DNA of 64,000 bases from NCBI GenBank assembly GCA_000827265.1, contig KN834856.1, forward strand, positions 62,001 to 126,000, given 5' to 3'. Below are positions 25,293 to 37,900 of the stretch, piece after piece. The notes beneath the pieces were generated by a model. The model worked only from the letters and a program-made list of their open reading frames with translations. It made no database searches and was not told the origin of the DNA. How positions within the stretch are numbered: the stretch's first letter is position 1; the number at the start of each line of letters is the position of its first letter. This DNA is from Collybiopsis luxurians FD-317 M1 (Eukaryota > Basidiomycota > Agaricomycetes > Agaricales > Omphalotaceae). Both the position numbers and the translations under genes were made by a program.

Positions 25293-26632
25293 CGTTCTCG
25301 AAATGCATTTGACTGTTTATGCTTCGAAACCGCCCCGCCGGGCCGGGCGGCTGAAATTGCATTTTGTTTCTGACCACACGCTCCTCGAGAATAAGAATGC
25401 TTTTACTCCTCCATCTGCCCCGCAGTCAGCTCCCCCTAACCATCTTGAAGGATTGATAGGCTTAGTTGACGACTGCTATGGGTGCTGTAGGCAGGCATCA
25501 GCCGGGGCTTTGCATCGGTGGATGCGAAAAAAAAAAGTTTGTCAAATCTGGTAAAGCACAAGGTAGGAGTAATTGACGTTGATACCCTGTACCTCTCCTA
25601 ATATCGCCCCCTTCGGAAAGCTTTCAATAATCTCCATCGTCTGAGCGAGCAGTTCCGAAGCTGTCCACGAGCTAGCTTCAACGAGCATCAACTCTTCTTG
25701 ACTTGACTATCCCGATACCACGAGTGTCATTTCGCTTTACCTTGGGTTTATCACCCGAATCTTACCTCCCTCCTGCGCAGCTATCTAGATACATAATTTG
25801 GAGAAACGCTTGGGAGTATCCACCGACGATGGTGACGTCGTGAGGCTATCCAACTGTTATGAGAACGTACGTTTTCTACGGTTTCAACTTCTTTCCATGA
25901 TGTGCTACTATTACCTAACCAAAGTGGTTCTCTTTATGCCCAGTGTTAGCAACACTAGAGCAAGCGAAACTCGTTAACATCTCAAGACGAACCTTCGAAT
26001 CGGTGAGGAGAGGGAAGTGTTGGTCTAGTCTACTGTAAACCTCATGATCCAGAAGGGAAGCAAGGCAGTGGGGGTACACATAGAGTCTCCGTTGCCGTCC
26101 AAAATTCGGTGAGCCTTATGTCGGCTTTTATCAATGCGTTTTCTCTCTCGCCTCGCGGATTCCGATCAGCTTCGAACACCTTGTGTTTTCACGTGGGCAG
26201 TGAAGCGCTAGATTTCGCGAAGAGGGGTGAAGGCTTTGCAAAAATCGTTCATGGGCTCTAGGGCTAGATTCAGCGCAGAATGGAGGAGCGGTGATCCGTC
26301 AAATGCTGATTAATGGTTTGTGCACTGGTGATTATTTGTTCGTGGTAATTTCTCGCTCCTCTACAGTTTGTATACTATAACGACGCTTTCAGTTTTTCCC
26401 ATTACAGCTGGTTTCAGAGACGCAGAGGTAAGACTTCTGCGAAAAGTTATAAGGTCTCAATCGCAGTTTAATGGAGGATGCAATGGGGATCGTCTCCACA
26501 TATGATTGTGCTCCGTCCTATTGTACAATGTTCACTATCCTGGCCAAATTCCAGTCATAAGTTGCTAGCTGTCCATGTTACTGTTTCTTATTAAGATACA
26601 GATTTTACAATAAGAAAATACGGTAATTGCTT
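25293..26632. other. stretch with no recognisable gene
   Basis: It has almost no open frames. No repeat structure or RNA gene was seen. Confidence 0.45.
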
Positions 26633-27301
26633 CTACTCTTTCTGTCCCAATTCCCCAACCTTTGCATTCGTATCTGGATATGGACCTCCAACTGTATGTG
26701 GGCCACTTTCTAATGGTGCAGTCGTTGCGGGTACCCTTTGTGGCAAGGTGTTGTCTGTATGGACGAAAGGAAAGTCAGTCAATATTTTGAAGATCATGGA
26801 CTTTATACTTGCTTGTATCCGTCTGCCCCTCAACGCCACCCACATAACTAGACACTTTTTCAATTTGTGGCTCGACAGCCTCCAACGCGTTCCCCGGAAG
26901 CCTTTTTGCCTGCCCCAAATACTCTTGCATTTCATCCATCGCTTTTACAATATCGGCCTTTCCATGTGCAATAGCCGTCTCGCTCTTGGATCGTAACTGT
27001 TCACCAGCCGAAGGTGGCTCGCCGGTAGTTTCCTTTCCCAAAGACCTAGCCATCAACGCAGCTTCCTCTGCAGCTCCCTGCATCGTCTCAGCGTTCCGCT
27101 CTGTCATTCGTGCAGTGGAATTTGTAGGAGCATCGATTTGAGCCTGGGCTGCAGTAGTTTCTGCTCTAGCGACACTACATGTAAGAGGTTTGTGTATATT
27201 AATAGTTGATTGATCTGCGCGTTTGGACAAGAAACTTACTCGGTACCAGTAGGTTCCGGGACGTTGAAGATTTTTCCGGGTTCGATAGTGGTGGACATCA
27301 T
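26633..27301 (-). CDS. 172-aa hydrophilic Ala/Glu/Thr-rich protein (LEA-like composition)
   Basis: Three exons, 27301-27240, 27174-26840 and 26754-26633, join in phase to 172 aa. The start is a double ATG (MMSTTIEPGKIFNVPEPTG), and the first intron is a clean GT-AG. The middle exon is almost all alpha-helix-prone, with VARAETTAAQAQIDAPTNST, RNAETMQGAAEEAALMARSL, SETAIAHGKADIVKAMDEM and QIEKVSSYV. The last exon is Pro/Gly-rich and ends GGPYPDTNAKVGELGQKE. No signal peptide, membrane helix or catalytic motif is visible. Composition resembles late-embryogenesis-abundant or stress-associated proteins, but that is only an analogy. The donor of intron 2 was chosen among three candidates because it keeps the frame (SSYV-DNTLPQ). 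Confidence 0.72.
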
Positions 27302-28538
27302 TGATTCGTTGCAAGTCTTTGTAAATGGCTACTACTTTTTTTATATCGCCCTTGTGGAGGACGGTGACGGAGATACAAGCATCGTTGTGACGTCAAGTCC
27401 AAGTAAGATCCGTGTCATACTAGTACTTGAAGGCTCGAAGACTTGTCAAAATTGTGTCAGAAGATACACTTCACTTCTCGTAATCTCCATAGAAATGAAG
27501 AGCTAGCTCTGGGATAGGCTAAGTTTATGATGATGTGGTACGTAGACCGAGAGAAGGTATACAAAGTTCTTGCATCTTGAAAATTTTGAAATCACTTTCA
27601 AGTTCACAGTTCCAGAGAAGATTTGTCTAGAGCGGACGCTGTCCCTAGACTACAAATTTGTAGTAGAGGGCACTCGTGTAGGAAGGCCACCGGCACTCGA
27701 CTGGCACAGCAAGGTACAGCGGAACGAGACCGCCGGACGGACCGAGTAGACCACCGTAACCAAGCCGTCGAGTACGCTGGCTCTTTTACCTTCAGAAAAC
27801 GCGTTTTTTTCCGAGTCATCATGCTGTCGGGTTACTTTACGTTTGCACGGAAGGGCCGAGGACCTTTCCTGTACCTTCAAGCTCCGAGGCTAACTTGTCG
27901 TGGACGCAGGTAAATGTGGATAAATGTAGACAGCAGTATATCCCTTGACGAAGTGCTCAACAGGCGTCCCGAGTGTTCTGCGGAAAGCTTTGCCGAGCTT
28001 GGTAGGCCGATTTACTTTCCCCAACTTACGACAATAACTTTTTTGTTGCCTCTGATGCACTTAACGACAACTATTTTCTTGCATTAGTAATTCAAATGTG
28101 GTAGTTTGGTCCTGTCAGTATTCGGTGACCGCTCCAGTCTTCCAGCGAAAAAATATGAATACATGAAAAAGATATGACGTATTTCCAGATTCTACTATAT
28201 GGTTCTATAACTCAAGTGGCACTGACACTGACTTGGGGGTTGCATAGGACCATGGTGGCGGCGGTCGATTGTCGGATGTGGAAGGGGGAAGTTGCTTGGA
28301 CCTTATCAAAAAGTATGTCGGCCTCCTAGAAATTTGTTGTTTCAATTCCTTTGACCCATTTTCTTTTGACCCTAGACAATGCGGATTACAATTTAGGTGA
28401 AAAGCTACAATTCCTGGGGTGATAAAATCCACTGAGACGAGCGGAATGATTTTCACTCTCACTATTGTTTCTTCTTTGCCCATCGTATCATCTCTTCACT
28501 TCTTTGTGCGCATCCTCGTAAGACACGATATTCCCAAA
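27302..28538. other. intergenic stretch containing a dispersed repeat
   Basis: It contains the promoter of the 172-aa gene at the left and one copy of a dispersed repeat at about 27525-27730. The remaining short frames are unconvincing. Confidence 0.4.
27525..27730. repeat. dispersed repeat, copy 1 (partner at 29745-29950)
   Basis: Both copies contain a TAAGTTTAT element, then GAGAGAAGGTATACAA, then a CTTG...AATTTTGAAA block and a TAGAGCGG/CGAGCGGT-TAGAC stretch, in the same order and orientation. It is probably an old duplicated promoter or element end. Confidence 0.5.
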
Positions 28539-29528
28539 ATGCAAAATGGCGATCTCAGACCCCAGTGGAATTCGTACTATCCTTCAATGGATCAGCATGC
28601 TAGTCCCTACCAGACTTTGACCTTCCAAGTCGGATCCAGTGTCCACCAGAGTTATTCGGTTCATTCGTTCTGAGCTTCATTATATTTGACCGGGTCATTG
28701 ACTTGTTTTTCTCAGAGCCGGAGCCAGAGTTATCATGCCGGTCATGGTTCTGTTTATGGAAATGGTAATGCTGTGGCATCCTCGAGCGTAAGTCTCTCAT
28801 TTTTTTTTTTTGTCAGCTCTCGCTGATATTGTTTGTACCCTTCGCAGCCTGGCCGGTCCCTTCGCGACCCATACAGGGATGACTACTTCCCTTTCAGCGG
28901 ACAGCCCGTGTACTTTGGTCCAGATGAGGCTGATTACCGAGCAGGAGTTGCACATCCGCTGTCAATCGAGCTGGAATACCTTCCCAGGTGCAGGCGATTT
29001 ACAGGTCGTCCAGTAGCAGGCCCAATCCTGTTCAACTGTCAAGGGGTACCTGGAGTGCCTCTGGGGAAGATGTTGCAGAAATGTCCCATTGATGCGGGTC
29101 ACACTGATCCTTTCAATGGCTGGGCTGATAGTAGAAGGAGGGTCAATTGGGTTCTTGATGTGGGAGATTTTTCTTCTTTTTTTTTTTTTTCTCCGATTTC
29201 AGTTGCTCATTCCGTTTCCATTTCTATTAATTTTTACTAGTACCCTGGCCTCCCCACCCGAGTCCGCACCATGACGGTCTTCGACGACGAGACGAATTTC
29301 CGTATGAACCGGTTTAGACTGGCGTTGACTGTTTGCGAGGGAATTTCGAAGGTCTTGGAGGCTGCACAGAAGAATGGACTGAGCAATAGTAGCCCGAAGT
29401 GGTCTTTGAAGGATGGTAAATGGCGGAAGTTGAGGCTTGTGGCCTTGGTTTTGTATCCAGGCTTACTACCCCCTGCACCCCCTGAGTGGGTTCCGATTGT
29501 GGCTTTGCAGGTCTCCTCGAAACCTTGA
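28539..29528 (+). CDS. 263-aa protein of unknown function (conserved-looking, four exons)
   Basis: Exons 28539-28658, 28716-28787, 28848-29159 and 29241-29528 join in phase to 263 aa. The N-terminal third is a polar low-complexity region (MQNGDLRPQWNSYYPSMDQ; SRSQSYHAGHGSVYGNGN). The rest looks like a folded domain, with PYRDDYFPFSGQPVYFGPDE, HPLSIELEYLPRCRR, NCQGVPGVPLGKMLQKCP, FRLALTVCEGISKVLEAAQ and KWRKLRLVALVLYPG. The layout, a disordered head followed by a segment after GVP-V-LGK, faintly recalls DUF6699-type basidiomycete proteins, but I cannot confirm this. The third intron contains a poly-T run. No signal peptide or membrane helix is visible. Confidence 0.68.
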
Positions 29529-30930
29529 GCTTAAGAACTGTTATTTTTCTTTTTTCTTTTTTACTCTCCTTTTTCTCTATTTTGTTGTAGACTTTGTGAA
29601 CTGTCATAGATTGGAAACGTTCAATGCAGAGTAGTCTAGAACATGTCTTGGACAATCTTTGCGCGAGCGCATAATTTTTTTTTGCTGTAGAGTGATGATC
29701 AAATCTACCGCGACGAGTCTTGATTCACGCAGCGCGAGCTCCGAGATAGATTAAGTTTATATCAATGCGGTACTACGCAGAACGAGAGAAGGTATACAAG
29801 ATCTTACACCTTGGTAATTTTGAAAGTCCGCAGTGGAACCGTGGGGTCGCCTTGAGCTTGTCTCGAGCGGTCACTTTTCTTAGACGACAAATTCTGTTTC
29901 GGCAGGGCAGGATGCGGAACAGAACTGCCAGGCGGACCGGATGGATCGTAGCTTACGCTATTTTTCTTACCCGAGTTACCTGAGTTACTATATGTAGCAT
30001 AGTCAGTCAATCATAGTCAGTCAATTTAAAATTGTTTCCGTTGTTTTCATAGTTTTTGAAGATCCTCCACCTTCGAAAAACTCAATTGACTCTTTCCTTC
30101 TAAGTCTTTATCAGGCATGAAGTCAAGATTAGCCCTTCGGCGGTCTTCTGCCATCACCAATGGCTTGTAGTGTCACTAACAGTGGAAGTAATTTCCAGGG
30201 CCCTTGACGGTGGAACCGAAATAGGGAATATTAAGATGGGGAACATCGAGATAGGTGGTAAGGGTGCTTTCTAACCTTAACCTTAAAGGTAATTGACACT
30301 CAGACCTCGTGTTAACTGGCAGGTAAAGCTCATCGTATCCCGGTAATGTGAGCGATGTTTTGGAAGCCTGGCTGGAACGTCTTTCGAATGAGCTTATACG
30401 GATGGCAAGTGAATTATGGAAAAGCCCGCTAAAAAGAGTGTTATAGCTAGTCACTATTAAACTTGTTCTTTTCCCCGTTGTCCAAGGCATGACTGTCGTC
30501 TTTCAATCGCCTCCTCCATCAGCTCTTCTCCCGACTTCTTTATCACATTGAATTCTCTTTCCGTTGACTGGCATTGGTCTCCCGTCTTCCGGTTCTCACC
30601 TCATGAGTTGGATTCAATGTTAATGGCAGGCGCAGTCGTGGGTGTTAGTATACAGTAACAGAAGGCAGTTTCGCGATGTCATATGATGAACTCACGGGTT
30701 CGTTGGACTTATTTTCTTTCCGCGATCGTTCACTACATAGACTAGGTTCTTTTTAGAAGTCCAGAATACGGTTACTGCTGAAAGCCGGCAGAATAATGGT
30801 CCCATGTACAGTAATTTGGTATACTCGGGAGCCCCGACGTTCTGCTTATATACAACATAGGGCCCACATCCCACGTCTTCCTCTTTTCTCGTTCTCTTTG
30901 TACTATTCACAACTAGGAACATAAGGTCCA
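29529..30930. other. intergenic stretch with repeat and one weak open frame
   Basis: It contains the second dispersed repeat copy and a doublet of AGTCAGTCAAT near 30000-30027. A 104-codon minus-strand frame (30176-30490, MPWTTGKRTSLIVTSYN...) starts with ATG and lies divergent to the cyclase gene. It has no recognisable family and I do not call it a gene. Confidence 0.4.
29745..29950. repeat. dispersed repeat, copy 2
   Basis: It matches 27525-27730 in order and orientation, as described there. It lies just downstream of the 263-aa gene. Confidence 0.5.
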
Positions 30931-32877
30931 ATGGCTTCGAAGCGACTTTCGCGTATCTTGACTTGGATTTCGCCAAAAGACTCTAACCATAAGAAGGACT
31001 CGTCGCGCACTTCCGAAGGCGCTCCTGCCGCAGCCACCTCCACCAAGGACTGGTCTAACCTTCCCACCTTTGACGAATTACCCCCTTTCAAGGAGTTTGC
31101 GGGATGCGCCTGGGAAGTTTGGGGCAAAGACGACCAACTGGGGACCGTCAATCTTTTGACAGAGGAGGTCGTGAAAAGGACAGCGTCTGAAGAAATCATG
31201 TAAGCAGGCTAAACATGTGTTTCACTCTGTTTCGATGCGCTATTTTTGGTTCTGATCCTGCCTTTCTAGCACAGGAATTACTGTTTCCTTAAACTGGTAA
31301 ATTGGCCTGAGGTTAACTTGTGACACATCGCTGATGCGACTCTACCGATCTAACGCATCAGGCCGCTCAATTTCCCATCTAAGGCAAGCTGGATAATAAT
31401 AACTCCATAATAACATCGATGATTACACCCTATTCTTACAGCCTTTATTTGGTCGTAAAAGCCCGGAGATTAACATGATGCCCGCGGAACATTATCGAGT
31501 GGTTCGGGACGATGAGATACACATCGTAAGTCTTAGCTTGACCCTTGTGGAGCATGCAGGTTCCTGTAACTTGAAAAATGCAGAATACACAATCCGGAAC
31601 GCAATGGGATGGGCTCAGGCACTTTGGCTTATTGGATCATGGGGTGTTTTACAACAAGTTCGTACTCTTCTGATAAGTGATTTTTACTCCCTGACAGCTG
31701 AGTAATTCGCAGCACACCTCGAGATGACCTGGTTGGCGGCATTGTACCAATTCATGATCCCCTTGCCGTCGACCCGTCATTGGCTCGCATCGGTATGCAA
31801 AGTACGGTACTTTGATACTCTTCTCTGTCGCACAAACTCATCTCATTTAACATTATTTAGATTGGGCAAATCATGGAATCTGCGGTCGAGGCGTTCTGCT
31901 TGACATGGTTCGATTCTATACCGCTGGAACTCCCCCGAAAAAGCTTCCGTATGATCCCTGGGCGACGCATGGATTTACAGTCGCAGACCTCGAAGCATGT
32001 GCAGCGAAGCAAGGAGTCAAATTCCGTCAGGGTGATATCCTCCTTCTACGTGTAGGGTTCATACAAAAGTATCAGAATGCCACGCAAGAGGAGAGAGATG
32101 CATTATCAGGAAAACCGGAAACATTGTGAGTTTATGTTCTCGACTACTTCTCTTAATGGAAGCGTGGGTTGATGGATTTCTCTCCACAGAGCAGGCATTG
32201 AACAGTCTGAGGACATGAAGCGATTTTTGTGGTATGTCGCAAATCGACGTTAGGTGCAGAAGATGTCATGTTCATCCAGTTGACTAGGAATAATCACTTT
32301 GCAGCGATAGCATCCGATCAGCCTGCACTCGAGGTGAGTGTCGGGACACAGCTGCATTTGTCTTCCTCTCCAACTCGAAGGTATATTAGCGATGGCCAAC
32401 GCCAGAAGGTGTTCCCCACATGCACCAAGTCAGTATATAACACCTACGAAATAGAGAGAAAATGCTTACTCTGATTTTTCGCAACATTCCAGACGATTAT
32501 TGGGTAACTTGAAGGTCTTTCCTTAACTATATCTCTTGGACTAATTGCTTCGCACAGGCTTTGGGGAATGCCAATAGGTAAGTTCACTTACAATCGACCT
32601 TTCATAGGACGTTGAATTGCGGTAACCATTTCAGGCGAGTTCTTCGACGTTGAGAAACTATCCGAGGTATGTGAAAAGACAGGCCGTTACACCTTCTTCT
32701 TCTCGTCGTGGCCCCTTGCTATGTAAGTTCCAATATTCCCTTTTTCAATATTCAGCTGATTGCTTTCTGTCACAACTAGAATCGGCGGATGTGCCAGTCC
32801 TCCCAACGCTGCTGTAAGAATTTTCTTTCTTCTGGATCATCTAAGCGCCCTTATCCATATCTCAGGCTTACTTCTGA
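30931..32877 (+). CDS. putative cyclase / kynurenine-formamidase-fold protein (PF04199 family), 15 exons
   Basis: It belongs to the 'putative cyclase' metal-dependent hydrolase family; the substrate is unknown. Fifteen exons were resolved from 30931-31199 to 32866-32877, giving 370 aa with phase intact throughout. The N terminus has a basic serine-rich leader (MASKRLSRILTWISPKDSN). The domain then starts at LPTFDELPPFKEFAGCAWEV and continues GKDDQLGTVNLLTEEVVKR, RVVRDDEIHI, QSGTQWDGLRHFGLLDHG (137-154), HGICGRGVLLDMVRFY, GDILLLRVGF, NNHFAAIASDQPALE and GRYTFFFSSWPLAIIGGCAS, ending NAAAYF. In the bacterial HxGTHxDxxxH metal motif both early histidines are Gln here (Q137, Q141), while D143 and H147 remain; my recollection is that fungal members share this. 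One intron uses a GC donor (31384). Exons of 11, 12, 20 and 22 nt occur. Confidence 0.92.
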
Positions 32878-33428
32878 GGATTTGCGGACCTGTATTTACG
32901 ATTGCTTTTCGTGTACCATTCAAGAGTTGTCAATATTTATTTATTTATTTATCGTCTGATTCACGTACTTCGCACGGGTCTGTGCAAAAGAAACATTCTG
33001 CTCACTGCTTGAATGGGCCTTTTTCAAATGTGTACGACAAATGATTGTCGTGATCGAACAGGTGACTTGAGATATACATGAAGAATCATTCTCGTCAACT
33101 TCGATGAAGGATATCATTGCACAGAAGTTGAACACAATTGATGTACTTGTGAGCCAGGTATCGCAACAACGAAAGCCTCACGGGTAGCTGATCAGTGGCA
33201 CCGATTATCCTCCGCGAGCGTGAATGCAGAAATATTCGGCTAGCGTTGCTCGAATTTTGACTGGAAACCGTCGATCTCTGACCTCGTCCCGTTGCTTGGT
33301 GAGTCTGACCTATAGCCGCAGACTGCTCATAATATGTTATACCATTTAATTGCAATACTTTAGAAGTTGACTTAAGCGTATACCTCAAATTGATCGTTGT
33401 TAATTAATTTTACAATACTTACGAGGCC
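32878..33428. other. short intergenic stretch between convergent genes
   Basis: It lies between the 3' ends of the cyclase and DUF6534 genes. TTTATTTATTTATT at about 32936-32949 is a small AT repeat. No gene seen. Confidence 0.4.
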
Positions 33429-34962
33429 TCAGGGATCCATATTGAAACGTACAGAATTCACTACTCTACGTGAGAATCCCCATTTTATACTGCAGATTCT
33501 TGAGTATCTGGGAATAGATCTGATCTGGTGGTCCAATGCTAGAAGATTAAGGAACCGGAATGAGCATACGTGGGCCTGAAGAGTGATTTTAAAGAAGCAC
33601 ACCATTTCTCTGAATATTACAGGATTGAATTCAGAAGATTGCCTATCGGGTTTTGTACTTTCGTCTCCATGAGCAAAGTGGAGTGAGTTTCCAGCTACAC
33701 CCCAGGTGGCCTTGGAATTAGTAGACATAGTAAGGTTAGACCGATAGTTGAGAACTACAAGTAGTGTCAGGGAGTGTAGATTTGCGAATCCATCACAGAT
33801 TGGGATGTGATAAAGATAAGATGGGAAAGCCAGGAATACACCGAGATCCGCAACGGCGAAAGCAGCTAATTATTAGAGTAAATTCCGATTTTGAAAGAAG
33901 TGTAGATAGCAGTCCCGTACCCGTTACAAACCCACTTTCTATCAACAGTCGGATTAATTTTGAAACCAGTCGCCTTGTTTGCTGGACTTGCGGGTCAGAC
34001 TGTTTTAACTGGCCCGACACTCGATTAATTTCTGAACAGTTCTTGGAAAAGTGCCTTGCTCACTAGAAAAACCATCGTAGTGGTTATTATGACATCGCAT
34101 ACTGCCGTCGATATCAACCACATCTGGACCACAAATGTGTTTAGCTCAAATCAGAAGATACAAAAATTGTGTTTCTTTCATACTTGTTCAAACACGAATG
34201 AGTCTTTGTACAGGCTTCCAAATGCATTCTGGAAGTCCCTCGCCCCATTGATGATCGACGTGATGAAGGAAAAGACTGAAAGCTGCACAAGTAATATGAG
34301 GATATGTGAGATTGAGGTCAATCCAGTCATACCATAGCCACGATTATGGCTATCCCTTTGCTGTAGGTTGTGTTGGATAACATTATTATACGGCGTGCAT
34401 AGAACAGTTGAACCGGACAGCTAGCTGATATGCGCAATCAGCGTGACAGTAAGGAAGACCGAAAATGATGCATACCCATCACTGTGAGTACAGGGATATA
34501 AAACCATTCCGTGTTGATAGCTTTAAGCTTGTCGAGGTCTCCAAAGTTTGTTCCAAAAGTAACAAACGCATCATGAATGCTCATGGCAGCTTGTGCGGTT
34601 CCCACGACAAGCAGGTGCAAAACCAGAATTTTGATTCGGGCTGGATCCTTTGGAAAGGACAGATAGTAGGTCCCTACGAATCGGGCATAAAAGGGCCAGG
34701 AGGTCATCTCGGTTTATTTCTTTTTCTTTGGTTTATCAAAGCATTGGTCACTCACAAGCTTGCGAACACAAGAAACCATACAATATCCAAGCAAAAATGT
34801 ATCCCATGAGCTGCCAATAAGCATAACATTTAACGAAGAAAGCTTGGTAACAGTCCTTCAGACAAACCTTGGGGCATGTACTATCGAGATGACAAGCAGT
34901 TGACAAAGAAAATGTAGGATCCTAAAAGCTATAAGGACTTACGACGATGCAACTCCAGCCAT
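33429..34962 (-). CDS. DUF6534-type heptahelical membrane protein
   Basis: This is a basidiomycete seven-helix membrane protein of the DUF6534 family, function unknown. It starts with a 20-nt exon MAGVASS (ATG 34960-34962), then a 13-nt exon, then LMGYIFAWILYGFLCSQA. After the next intron the family signature YYLSFPKDPARIKILVLHLL appears. Later exons give CPVQLFYARRIIMLSNTT, FSFITSIINGARDFQNAFG, STAVCDVIITTTMVFL, QQTRRLVSKLIRLLIESGFV, AAFAVADLGVFLAFPSYLY and LHSLTLLVVLNYRSNL. The polar C-terminal tail starts MSTNSKATWGVAG. Splice phases agree. The exact stop is uncertain because a donor-like GTGTGC follows FREM, so the protein may end elsewhere. It converges with the cyclase gene. Confidence 0.82.
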
Positions 34963-37900
34963 TGGCAGATATGAAGGAGTGAAAGAGTATTGAAAATGGC
35001 GAATTTGGGAGCAGACCTCTTTGCTTGCCGACGATATGAGGTGTATATATGCACCTAGTTCTTATCTATTGATGAGTCGTGGTACTGCGGCTAGGCTGAG
35101 AAAAAAAATTCCTCGAGGGACAAATATACATCTGCTAGAAGCTCACCGCTTCCTTAATTAGCTGGCAACCATCGTCATACTAGTAATGTTTGATCAAGAA
35201 TTTGAAAAATCATGATCTAAGGGCCTTGATGATAGATTTCACTGCCGGCAGGCTCCGCGGGCTCCCGCTGTGCTTGCGCGTGCGCTGGAGGCAAAGATGC
35301 CTTTAGTTTTGCTGTTTGTCTTTACCTTGAGGCTTGGGTAGCTTCGAGCTATTGCTCTGGATCATGATGGGATTGTAACTCTTCCACAGTGGTCCGCGAG
35401 TTTTCGATTAGTTGACTCAAATTGGTTATCAATGAATATGGAGATAAGATCAAATACCGACATATAAATGTATTTGCTCAAAACTATTCTCTGAAACGTA
35501 GATATGCTCTTGCCTGTAGGTATCGACTGTTTGAGACGTGTTGTTATCCCATGTTTAAGGTTCTATCATAATATCATGATGTGCATATAGCGCTATCGTG
35601 AATCGAGCTATAAATGAACGATTTACACTGGGTAACGAGCTGGAGTTTAATTGACTTATTCGACCGAAAAATCATCCGAGATCAGATCACAGGGACCATC
35701 TTGATCACAGCTTTTGTTTATCTACCAGGGGCGTACCCTCGTATCTTACCCATACCTCAATACCAAAACTTCCCGACTTACCCCACTGGCGTGCGGGTTA
35801 GTTTTGGAGCTGTACAAACAAATCCTCGGAGTTACAAAAAGACACTCGCCATGTCTCCACCTGAGCGTACGTACTTCGGATCCGCACAACTTTTTGAAGC
35901 GGGTGAGCTTGGGACGACTTCGACTACTTGTATTGGGATGGCAACGATAACATCCTACCAAGAGGCGCACGCGGTCAGACCTAGTTTACGAAGATGATGA
36001 ACCTGGTGGATGCCTAACACGATGGAATTTGCACAAAAACTTGGAAGATGGAATAGGTAAAGGGGTGACAGCAAACGAGACCGAGTCGTTGCTCTACTTG
36101 GTATTGCAGTTTTTAAACTTCAGTAATATGCGGCCAGTTCTCGTTTGGACGTGATCCTCTGTCAATATTGGAGCTTGTGTAGCTCACCGGAAGATGGATG
36201 GAAGCCGTAGGAGGGAGCATACGACCAGCAGTCCGAAATTGTTTTCTTTATATCATGATTTCCATGACCAAATTTATCAGAATAATGCACAGGAATGTGG
36301 CAAGGACCTTGACTTTGGGGTGAGTCCTCGCTATACATATCGAAATAATACATAGTACCCTAGTTATCGTAAATATTGGCCCTCGCCGTCTTACCAAAAC
36401 CAGTACCGGCGTTATTTTCGTGGGCCTGCATGCCATCCGGCTTACATCTTGCTTCCCGCAGCGGTAATCTTGTCAGTCTTGTGATGGGCTAAGTGCTGTG
36501 GTCTGAAGTGACCGGTCCATGCGCATAAGTACTTGCGAATGATCTGGGTAATTTTGATCTTAAACCGATAGAACGCAAATACTTTTGTGCCACAGAAAGC
36601 GGTAGTACCTAAACAGCGGTTAAATGCGCTGGGAAATGAAGACACTTCTTTGTCTTCGTTTGCCACGACTACACAACCAGTTAAGCTTCGGTTTTTGGCT
36701 TTTCGAATCATTGGCCTTGCCCCTTTGTCGGGTTTAAGATAATAGCCATTGATCTAGATCGAGTGATGCTGAGGATAGTGATCTAGCATTCATCGGAGAA
36801 ATTGCCCTCCAACTTACAAGGAAGATCAGACGGTGAATCTAGATATATAAATTCCCGCTACTTTCTCTGTAGCCTGGGTCTATCCCGGCCGTCAGGGTCA
36901 TGCAGGATGCCCCGGAGAGGCATGTCTGAATCTTGATTTCGTCGACCACCCAAGAGTCTGTTGATTCGAAGTTGCGGTAAAGAAGATTCAAATTTGCGGA
37001 AAAAAAGAGGAAGGTAGGAGAAATAAAAAGCTGTTGCAGCTACGCACTCTGCGTTCAACTGGTATTTCTTCATGCAACACTGGATCCTGTTGACTGACGA
37101 TGAAGAAAGAATCAGGCATTATAAACGGAGATTGGGGTCTCAAGAGCTACAAGGGAGTCAATTTTCCCCGTGAACTTCTTAGAATACGTTGGCTCTTAGG
37201 CTATCTTGATAGTAGCCTGCTACATTTACAGCTAAGGCCAGTTGCAAGTCGGTATGATATGATTTTGGTTCCGGCTATATTTACCGCACTACACAGGAAG
37301 CGGAAAGCAAAATTGAATTACTGCACTACGTCATCAAGTACGCACGATAATTTCCCCAAGTATCTGTGCGGTGTGGAACGGTTGAAGCGGGAGCGAATAG
37401 TGTTCGATAAAGTCGGCAGTCATCACCTCGAATAAACTGAACATTGTCCTCAGAAAAGCAACCGACGGTGTACTTTCTACGTAATGAAAGTAAAGAAAAG
37501 CTTGATGGAATTCATTCTGGATTGCGGATCTTGTGCCCTGATTATACTCACAGATTTACATGAATCAGTATGACTACAACTTTTGAAAACTACAAGTGAA
37601 ACATGCATCATATTGCGTGCATAGGCATGAGCCAAGAGCAGGTTTCCCGCTTGCAGGACCAGACTCGGATTTTGGTGGAGCTTAATCCCGATTAAAGCTG
37701 CTCAAGTAAGCTACAGCGCAATTGTAACTTCGGAGGTCCGTGGGAGCAGGTGGTCAGAGTCGGCCCGCAATCTGATGACAGTCACGCGTATAGAGTACGA
37801 TAGCGTTCGTAGCGTCCGCATTGTCATATCGCTATCCACCACATTCGCTGCCTCAGGCTTTAGACCTCAAAGCTCACCCGCAGAACACGGCCTACTCCGC

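Noticed and set aside
27604..27913. Overlapping open frames on both strands inside the dispersed repeat
   Set aside because: They fall within a repeated non-coding block and resemble no protein.
35614..35997. 127-codon plus-strand frame
   Set aside because: Two overlapping frames are open at once, neither shows a domain, and no consistent exon neighbours were found.
37100..37435. 111-codon ATG-initiated frame
   Set aside because: No recognisable family, no evident promoter or splice partner; chance openness is likely in this AT-moderate DNA.
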